A DNA stretch of 64,000 nt from Photobacterium angustum (lineage in GTDB: Bacteria > Pseudomonadota > Gammaproteobacteria > Enterobacterales > Vibrionaceae). The stretch's first letter is position 1, and each line of letters starts with the position of its first letter. Below the pieces are notes generated by a model. That model saw nothing but the letters and a program-made list of their open reading frames with translations, was not told where the DNA came from and did no database searches. The stretch is taken from the NCBI RefSeq assembly GCF_003026365.1, contig NZ_PYOM01000018.1, positions 1 to 64,000 on the forward strand, in the 5' to 3' direction. This document shows positions 58,738 through 64,000 of this stretch, piece by piece. The position numbers and the translations under genes were made by a program.

Positions 58738-60084
58738 CTATCTTACTGCATCTGTTTCAAATTGATATTTTTTATCGATCAAGGCAAGCCCCTTTCGATA
58801 AAAAATCCATGCGCTGATCCCTGCTGCAATATTACCTAACATTGCTCCAGTAAATAGACCTGGAAGACCAGCAAGTTGCGATCCTATCCATAAAATCGGT
58901 AGGAAACAGATAAACAAACGCCAAGCTGAAATAAATAATGCGCGCATCGGCATTGCTAGCGCATTACAAATCGATACCATGATCATACAAACACCCAATG
59001 CGCCTAGGCTAATAGGAACACGTGTTAGGTGCATTAGAAGCACTTGCTGTACTTTTACATCAGATGATAATAATGAACTTAATGGTGACGACAGTAAGAA
59101 AATGATCATTGCTATAATAAATTGCCATGCAAGAACAAAACAAACGGCAATGTTTATCAAGGTTTTGATCCCTTGAATATCTCGTTTACCTAACCGCTTT
59201 CCTACCATCTGTGGCATCGACATAGTCAAAGCCAGTACAACGACGATAGAGAAAAATTCAATTCGCGAACCCAATGCCCAAGCTCCGACAGTAGCGGCAC
59301 CAAAACCTGCGACTAATTTCGTAGCTAACATAGAAGAAACAGGAGGCAATAATTGACTCATCATAGCCGGAGCCATGATATGTCCCAGTTCTTTAATCGA
59401 CTGAATGATATTTAAGCCTACCCAATGAAAGCTTAACCACTTTTTTTTCATCACTAATGGAAAAACCACCAGCATACCAATAATAAACGCAGTGATCGTT
59501 GCCCAAGCAGCACCATTGATTCCCAGTCCAAATTTAAAGATGAACAACGGATCTAAAACAATATTCAATAGGCTTGTTACCATCATCATGGTACCTGGTA
59601 ACAAAGTATTACCATTGGCTCGACATAAGCTATAGGCAAAATACAACATGGATCCACACCATGCACTCATTAGCCAAACAGGCCAATAAGTATCGATGAT
59701 GGGAAGTACCTTTTCTGGCGCATCAAGCAAGTGCATGATCACATCTCGAAGTAACCAAATAACACCGCAAAGTAACGCAATACCGATACCGCCAACAAGC
59801 ACGACTAAACCGCCGAGTTGTTGCGCTCTTACTTCCTCATTGGCACCTAACACTCTTGAAATCAATGCAGTGGTCGCAATACCTAAACCAACTTGAAGAC
59901 CAATAACAACCATTTGCATTGGTAGTGTAAAGCCTTGAGCAGCCAATGGAAGTACACCAAGCTGAGCGATAAAGGCACTATCTACAAGTTGAAAACTCAT
60001 CAGCGATAACACACCGAATAACATCGGCCATGTCATTTTAAAGAGGTCTAGAGTTAAAATTCGAGTATTAGAAGATAGTTTCAT
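58738..60084 (-). CDS. MATE family efflux transporter
   Basis: 448 residues with 12 hydrophobic helices in two halves. The first begins with TWPMLFGVLSLMSFQLVDSAFIAQLG and contains GLGIATTALISRVLGA, a MATE hallmark; the second repeats it with ALTMSMPQMVGKRLG. MATE proteins export cationic drugs or metabolites in exchange for Na+ or H+. The ion and substrates are unknown. The alpha/beta hydrolase gene follows closely downstream. Confidence 0.9.
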   Translation of the reverse strand: MKLSSNTRILTLDLFKMTWPMLFGVLSLMSFQLVDSAFIAQLGVLPLAAQGFTLPMQMVVIGLQVGLGIATTALISRVLGANEEVRAQQLGGLVVLVGGIGIALLCGVIWLLRDVIMHLLDAPEKVLPIIDTYWPVWLMSAWCGSMLYFAYSLCRANGNTLLPGTMMMVTSLLNIVLDPLFIFKFGLGINGAAWATITAFIIGMLVVFPLVMKKKWLSFHWVGLNIIQSIKELGHIMAPAMMSQLLPPVSSMLATKLVAGFGAATVGAWALGSRIEFFSIVVVLALTMSMPQMVGKRLGKRDIQGIKTLINIAVCFVLAWQFIIAMIIFLLSSPLSSLLSSDVKVQQVLLMHLTRVPISLGALGVCMIMVSICNALAMPMRALFISAWRLFICFLPILWIGSQLAGLPGLFTGAMLGNIAAGISAWIFYRKGLALIDKKYQFETDAVR

Positions 60085-60125
60085 AGATCACTTCTCTTAC
60101 TGATATAAATAGTTATTACGTAAAA

Positions 60126-60152
60126 ACAAAAAATCCTCGCATAAGCGAGGAT
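60126..60152 (-). terminator. Terminator of the pyrophosphohydrolase gene
   Basis: ATCCTCGC (60133-60140) pairs perfectly with GCGAGGAT (60145-60152), with a T-rich tail on the minus strand. Confidence 0.85.
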
Positions 60153-60175
60153 AATTTTTCTAATTATACTATAAG

Positions 60176-60754
60176 CTAGCGGATAACAAGTTTGACCAAA
60201 TCGGCAGGTCGATAATAAACCGATTTTAATACCTTACCTTTACGAATGATTTTTCCGTCAAGATCTACATCTTGAGCACACTTAGCAATAATATAATCAC
60301 CCTTGGTGCTAGCCGTTAGTGCAACGCCCTGCTTTGCATAAAACGCTTCAGTATCAGCATATTCTTCAGTATTACGGCATACTTTACTCATATTGCTAGA
60401 GTGGACTTCATTCCAACAAGCCATAAAGTCAATACCTAGGCGCGCTGACATTTGCAAAAGAATATCAATTAAATAGCTAATGCCGATATTATCTTCTACT
60501 TGCTTATCACCAAGGTGAACTAAGCGACCCATTAACACATAAACAGAATCAACGATCGCATCAGCTTGCTCAACTAAAGAATCCGCTTCTGCCAGTTCTG
60601 TCATTTCTTCAACAGCAAGTGATGTATGTAATGCGTCTGCTTGAGTATCAAGTGTTTGAGGTGATTCGATATCAAGATCGAATGTGGAACGAAACTCTCT
60701 AATATCGCGGTAAAGATGATCAAAAAGAGGTTGGTCTAGCGCTGACAGTTTCAT
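60176..60754 (-). CDS. MazG-like nucleoside triphosphate pyrophosphohydrolase family protein
   Basis: 192 residues from ATG 60752-60754, preceded by AAGGA at a spacing of six; the frame begins six codons earlier. The all-alpha NTP-pyrophosphatase motif is visible as EEMTELAEAD followed by EQADAIVDSVYVLMG (the ExxE...ExxD metal-binding pattern) at about residues 50-75. WNEVHSSNMSKVCR is typical of the subgroup annotated as phosphoribosyl-ATP-pyrophosphohydrolase-like. It probably hydrolyses non-standard or excess nucleotides. It stands alone. Confidence 0.82.
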   Translation of the reverse strand: MKLSALDQPLFDHLYRDIREFRSTFDLDIESPQTLDTQADALHTSLAVEEMTELAEADSLVEQADAIVDSVYVLMGRLVHLGDKQVEDNIGISYLIDILLQMSARLGIDFMACWNEVHSSNMSKVCRNTEEYADTEAFYAKQGVALTASTKGDYIIAKCAQDVDLDGKIIRKGKVLKSVYYRPADLVKLVIR

Positions 60755-61101
60755 TCGTTTTCCTTGTCTCAAATTATAATGGCCTAGTAATTAAAAATAC
60801 GACGTAAATAGTAACGATGAATATTTTTAATCAGACAACGAACAGAATACTAATCTAATCAGAGACTAGATACAAAACCAATTATGAAATCAGTTTTCAT
60901 TTGTTGCTAAAACCATCATACCAAAGATATGCCACGTAACTCCTATTGCTTATTATTATAGAAATAATCATTGAATTTATAGGTGCAAGTGTAACAAAAT
61001 GACATCATGATATTGCGATATTAATACTTGATTGTTCATTAAAATAGATGAAAATCAGTTCGTTAATTTACAACCCATGGTTATTTATTTTGGACATTCA
61101 T
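60755..61101. other. Divergent promoter region
   Basis: About 350 bases between divergent genes if the glycerophosphodiesterase starts at 61102. Nothing recognisable apart from A+T-rich promoter-like sequence. Confidence 0.3.
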
Positions 61102-61824
61102 ATGATTGCAGGACACCGTGGTGCTCGCGCTGTTGCACCAGAGAATACATTGATTTCCATGAAAGCTGCCGCTAATGCAGGTGCAAAATGGATTGAGACT
61201 GATACTCAACTTTGTGAAGATTTAGTGCCTGTTATTATCCATGATAAAAGCGTGCGTCGATGTACGAACGGTTCAGGGAGTGTTCGCCATAAAACGCTAC
61301 AGGAATTGAAACAACTTGATGCTGGTAGTTGGTTTTCACCAGAGTTTGCAGGAGAAACCATCCCTACGTTACATGAACTACTCGCCGCTTGTGATGAATA
61401 TGGTCTTAATCTTAACCTTGAAATCAAGGTACATTACGAAGAAGAAGTGACCTTACAAGTTACAAAAACAATTGAAGTGATAAAAAATTATGGCTTTGAT
61501 CCAGAACGTCTTATTTTATCCAGTTTTTCCTATAACGCGGTTAATCAATGCCTAGAACAATGGCCTGAAGTACGCCGAGGGTTAATTATTGAAGATTGGG
61601 TACCTGATATTGATCGATTAGATGAGAAATTGAAGTTATATAGTATCCACCTCGATCATCATCTTCTCAACGAAAAACTTGCAAAAGAAATTATCCATGC
61701 GGGTAAAGTACTGCAAATTTGGACAATGAATGATCCTAAAAAAGTAGCCAAATTTACTAGATGGGGCGTATCAACAATCATAACTGATGATCCAGCATTG
61801 TTAATTTCAGCCCTTAACGACTAA
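61102..61824 (+). CDS. Glycerophosphodiester phosphodiesterase (UgpQ-like)
   Basis: Hydrolyses glycerophosphodiesters to glycerol 3-phosphate and an alcohol. From ATG 61102 it has 240 residues, like cytoplasmic UgpQ. Catalytic and metal-binding motifs are AGHRGARAVAPENT (His, Arg, Glu), WIETDTQL, VIIHDKSVRRCTNG (second His) and NLEIKVHY. The frame also has an ATG at 61048 that would add 18 partly hydrophobic residues. Neither start has a good ribosome site, so the N-terminus is uncertain; the shorter form fits the family. Confidence 0.9.
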   Translation: MIAGHRGARAVAPENTLISMKAAANAGAKWIETDTQLCEDLVPVIIHDKSVRRCTNGSGSVRHKTLQELKQLDAGSWFSPEFAGETIPTLHELLAACDEYGLNLNLEIKVHYEEEVTLQVTKTIEVIKNYGFDPERLILSSFSYNAVNQCLEQWPEVRRGLIIEDWVPDIDRLDEKLKLYSIHLDHHLLNEKLAKEIIHAGKVLQIWTMNDPKKVAKFTRWGVSTIITDDPALLISALND

Positions 61825-61837
61825 CGCCTTTTCTGTA

Positions 61838-61866
61838 TAAGCGCTTATTTGCAAGCGCTTATCTTT
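61838..61866 (+). terminator. Probable terminator of the glycerophosphodiesterase gene
   Basis: TAAGCGCTT (61838-61846) and AAGCGCTTA (61853-61861) are exact inverted copies around six bases, followed by TCTTTT. Confidence 0.65.
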
Positions 61867-62109
61867 TCGCCTCCATTGAAAAGCAATAGTATAATTCAAG
61901 CCACATTTATGAATTTTTATATTCCAAAATAATGCAAATAATTCTAATAGTAATCTGTATAGAATATTTCAATATATGTAGGTAATATTAATACAATATG
62001 AATGATATATTTGTTGTGATTATATCTATTTGAAAATCACACTATATTATAAATAACCGTAACTGAATAATATTGTCGAAAAATAATCAAAATCGGGAGA
62101 AAACTCTTC

Positions 62110-63393
62110 ATGTCAGTATATGACACTATATGTATTATGGCGGCAATTGCGGTCTTTATTTCAATTTTTAACCATAAATTCGGACGTTTTCAAACGACGA
62201 TAGCAATTACAGGCTGGTCTATTGCGATCTCACTTATTTTATTAGCATTAACTCAATTTGGTTTCATTTCAATTGAAAAAGAAAATGCCTTAATAGAGCT
62301 TATTCAACATATAAAGTTTGAAGACTTCTTATTAAAAGGCGTTCTTGGATTCTTATTATTCGCTGGCGCATTAAATATAGATTTAGAACATTTAAAAGAT
62401 CAAAAATTTGAAATTACCTTTCTTGCTCTTGCCGGCACCCTATTTTCTACTTTTTTCATCGGTATAGTATTATGGTTAATCTTTAGTCTTATCGGTATTG
62501 AGCTCAACTTTATTTATTGCTGTTTATTTGGTGCACTTATCTCTCCAACCGATCCAATTGCTGTATTAGCAATTGTAAAAAAATTGAAAGCGCCACAACG
62601 TATTTCTACTCAAATTGAAGGTGAATCGTTATTTAATGATGGAATCGGTTTGGTTATTTTCGTCACTATTTTTGAAGTTGCTTTCGGAAAAACAGCGCCA
62701 ACGGTATCCGGTACTGCACTCCTTTTCATTCGAGAAGCCTTTGGTGGTATCGCTTTTGGTGCAGTGCTAGGTGGTATCTTCCATTACCTAATTAAAGGTT
62801 CAAGCGATAATATGATGCGCTTAATCTTAACCATGCTTGTTCCTACATTTGGATATGTCTTAGGTGAACATTTAGAGGTTTCAGCCCCTCTTGCAATGGT
62901 CGTTTCAGGGATCTTAATTGGTAATATCACGCGTAAATACATTTCAGAACAATCGGCAGACCAAATGGCACACTTATGGGAGTTAGTTGATGAAATCCTC
63001 AATGCCGTATTATTCCTTCTTATCGGTTTTGTTATGATAACCTTTAGCTTCCACAGTATTGATATCATCGCAGTAATTATTGCGGTTCCACTTGTATTAT
63101 TAAGTCGTTACCTAAGTATTCGTTTATCTTATGTTGGCTTTAAACGCTACCGTCAGTACAACCCTGAATCTGTCAAAATTCTAACTTGGGGTGGCTTACG
63201 CGGTGGTTTGGCGCTTGCTATGGCTATGGCTATTCCAACACATGTTTACTTACCATCACATCCTGATGTAAGTATAAAAGAAATCATAGTCTTAATGACT
63301 TACGCCATTGTGATATTCTCAATATTAATCCAAGGTTCAACGATTACCTCAATGATTATGAAAGCAAAAGCGGTTGATAATAAACCATTGTAA
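62110..63393 (+). CDS. NhaP-type Na+/H+ antiporter (CPA1 family)
   Basis: 427 residues with about 12 membrane helices. Conserved CPA1 motifs are GALISPTDPIAVLAIVKK (near residue 144) and GESLFNDGIGLVIF (near 177), where the Asn-Asp pair takes part in ion binding, and WGGLRGGLALAMAMAIP near residue 357. It exchanges cytoplasmic Na+ (or K+) for external protons. There is no large C-terminal cytoplasmic domain, unlike the longer NhaP2 types. The gene for a 31-residue membrane peptide begins nine bases after its stop codon. Confidence 0.92.
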   Translation: MSVYDTICIMAAIAVFISIFNHKFGRFQTTIAITGWSIAISLILLALTQFGFISIEKENALIELIQHIKFEDFLLKGVLGFLLFAGALNIDLEHLKDQKFEITFLALAGTLFSTFFIGIVLWLIFSLIGIELNFIYCCLFGALISPTDPIAVLAIVKKLKAPQRISTQIEGESLFNDGIGLVIFVTIFEVAFGKTAPTVSGTALLFIREAFGGIAFGAVLGGIFHYLIKGSSDNMMRLILTMLVPTFGYVLGEHLEVSAPLAMVVSGILIGNITRKYISEQSADQMAHLWELVDEILNAVLFLLIGFVMITFSFHSIDIIAVIIAVPLVLLSRYLSIRLSYVGFKRYRQYNPESVKILTWGGLRGGLALAMAMAIPTHVYLPSHPDVSIKEIIVLMTYAIVIFSILIQGSTITSMIMKAKAVDNKPL

Positions 63394-63402
63394 GGAGAGA
63401 AC

Positions 63403-63498
63403 ATGTACTGGATCCATCACCATCACCTTATTATTGCATTTGTTGGTTTAATTGCAGCTTTCTGTGCTGGTCTTATTGGGCTTTATAAGCAGAAATAA
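63403..63498 (+). CDS. 31-residue membrane microprotein linked to the NhaP-type gene
   Basis: ATG at 63403 is preceded by AAGGAGAGA, a near-perfect ribosome site that overlaps the antiporter stop codon, so the two genes are very likely cotranscribed and perhaps coupled. The peptide has a short N-terminus with four consecutive histidines (WIHHHH), one membrane helix (LIIAFVGLIAAFCAGLIGLY) and a basic end (KQK). A terminator follows at once. It resembles small subunits or regulators of membrane complexes in layout only; no family was recognised. Confidence 0.7.
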   Translation: MYWIHHHHLIIAFVGLIAAFCAGLIGLYKQK

Positions 63499-63522
63499 GA
63501 ACAGCAAACAGAGAAAAACCAT

Positions 63523-63567
63523 AAAAAGAGATTAAAAATCATTGTGTTTTTTATCTCTTTTTTTTAT
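63523..63567 (+). terminator. Terminator of the antiporter/microprotein operon
   Basis: AAAAAGAGAT (63523-63532) pairs with ATCTCTTTTT (63553-63562), with T runs on both sides of the second arm. It closes the transcript just after the microprotein gene. Confidence 0.8.
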
Positions 63568-63704
63568 GAGCAACGTTTAATTCGAGCAAGTATTGCATAT
63601 GTTGTTATCTATGAATAATTAACTAAATATTTACCGTCAACTATTGTTAATACAACCGCTTCCTTTATGATATTTTTTAATCACCTTAAAAAAGACATAC
63701 ATCA

Positions 63705-64000
63705 ATGACCACCAGCAATGAGAGTTTAATTCCATTAGGCGCACGTTTTATGCTCCTTTCTGCCCTAGGTTTTGCCCTAATGTCTTCTACCGTTAAATAC
63801 GTTAGTCAAGTCGGCATTCCAGTCTTTGAAATCGTTGCTGCGCGTGCCGCCGTCTCGCTGATTATTAGTTATTTAGATATTAAACGAAAAGGCATACCTG
63901 TATGGGGTAATAACAAACCTTTATTGGTTGTTCGTGGGATTATGGGCACAATCGGACTTTCCTGTGTTTACTATGCCGTCACGACTTTACCACTCGCTGA
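63705..64000 (+). CDS. EamA/DMT-family transporter (partial, runs off right edge)
   Basis: From ATG 63705 the frame is open to the right edge (98 complete codons). It starts ESLIPLGARFMLLSALGFAL, has RAAVSLIISYLDIKRKGIPV, and then GIMGTIGLSCVYYAVTTLPLA, the pattern of the first three helices and YYA..LPLA motif of EamA transporters such as the RarD/YdcZ-like exporters. The substrate cannot be told. It is preceded by a terminator, so it has its own promoter. Confidence 0.85.
   Translation, partial: MTTSNESLIPLGARFMLLSALGFALMSSTVKYVSQVGIPVFEIVAARAAVSLIISYLDIKRKGIPVWGNNKPLLVVRGIMGTIGLSCVYYAVTTLPLA

Noticed and set aside
62015..62041. CRP site upstream of the NhaP-type antiporter (TGTGAT ... ATCACA)
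   Set aside because: The half-sites are inverted copies but lie 15 bases apart; CRP needs the TGTGA and TCACA halves six bases apart.

Overview
The window looks like chromosomal DNA of a gammaproteobacterium of the Vibrionaceae, most likely Photobacterium or a close relative. This is an inference from gene content and protein style: A+T-rich DNA, ToxR-like membrane regulators, YibL, YceH, YaeQ, QmcA-NfeD, a MurNAc PTS locus, a GlyGly-CTERM serine protease and PflB. No rRNA, tRNA or CRISPR array was seen, and most genes are ordinary single-gene or two-gene transcription units separated by clear hairpin terminators.

Left part (1-20.5 kb). A ToxR-like regulator is cut by the left edge. It is followed by a POT peptide transporter, then divergent etfBA and ETF-ubiquinone oxidoreductase, which together pass electrons from flavin dehydrogenases to quinone. 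Next comes pflB, whose last 81 codons and terminator are duplicated 0.55 kb downstream. A lipoprotein resembling C13 peptidases follows, then murP-murQ divergent from murR (uptake and degradation of N-acetylmuramic acid, with a CRP-like site between them). The rest is a GNAT acetyltransferase, an arylamine N-acetyltransferase, a divergent TypA/BipA paralogue, an SDR oxidoreductase and a dicarboxylate/amino-acid symporter.

Middle part (20.5-44 kb). This holds a secreted trypsin-like protease with a GlyGly-CTERM tail, an APC-type permease beside lacZ, an EamA transporter, hemB, and a HAD phosphatase. A NagE-like PTS permease without IIA is divergent from an AraC regulator, with three direct repeats between them. 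Housekeeping or conserved-hypothetical genes follow (yibL, YdcF-like, yaeQ, GIY-YIG, yceH), then a response-regulator diguanylate cyclase, a second ToxR-like regulator, and the qmcA-nfeD pair.

Accessory segment (about 44-51 kb). Two diverged copies of a histidine-phosphatase gene lie in direct orientation, one intact and one truncated and frameshifted. They bracket gene fragments, transposase relics and a 993-residue lipoprotein built from about nine Ig-like repeats. An IS3-family transposase tail with an internal stop lies beside the second copy. This is the clearest sign of DNA rearrangement in the window.

Right part (51-64 kb). A cobU-cobC-cobQ operon serves late cobalamin synthesis or salvage. 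It is followed by a nucleotidyltransferase-fold protein that appears to have lost its catalytic aspartates and a secreted helix-hairpin-helix (ComEA-like) gene interrupted by an in-frame TAG. Two alpha/beta hydrolases, a MATE exporter, a MazG-like pyrophosphohydrolase and a glycerophosphodiesterase come next. An NhaP-type antiporter is followed within 10 bases by a 31-residue membrane microprotein, and an EamA transporter runs off the right edge.

No complete, obviously new multi-gene system was found. The best leads are the free-standing glycyl-radical tail of pflB, the NhaP-linked microprotein, the AraC repeat array, the stop-interrupted ComEA-like gene and the duplicated-phosphatase island.
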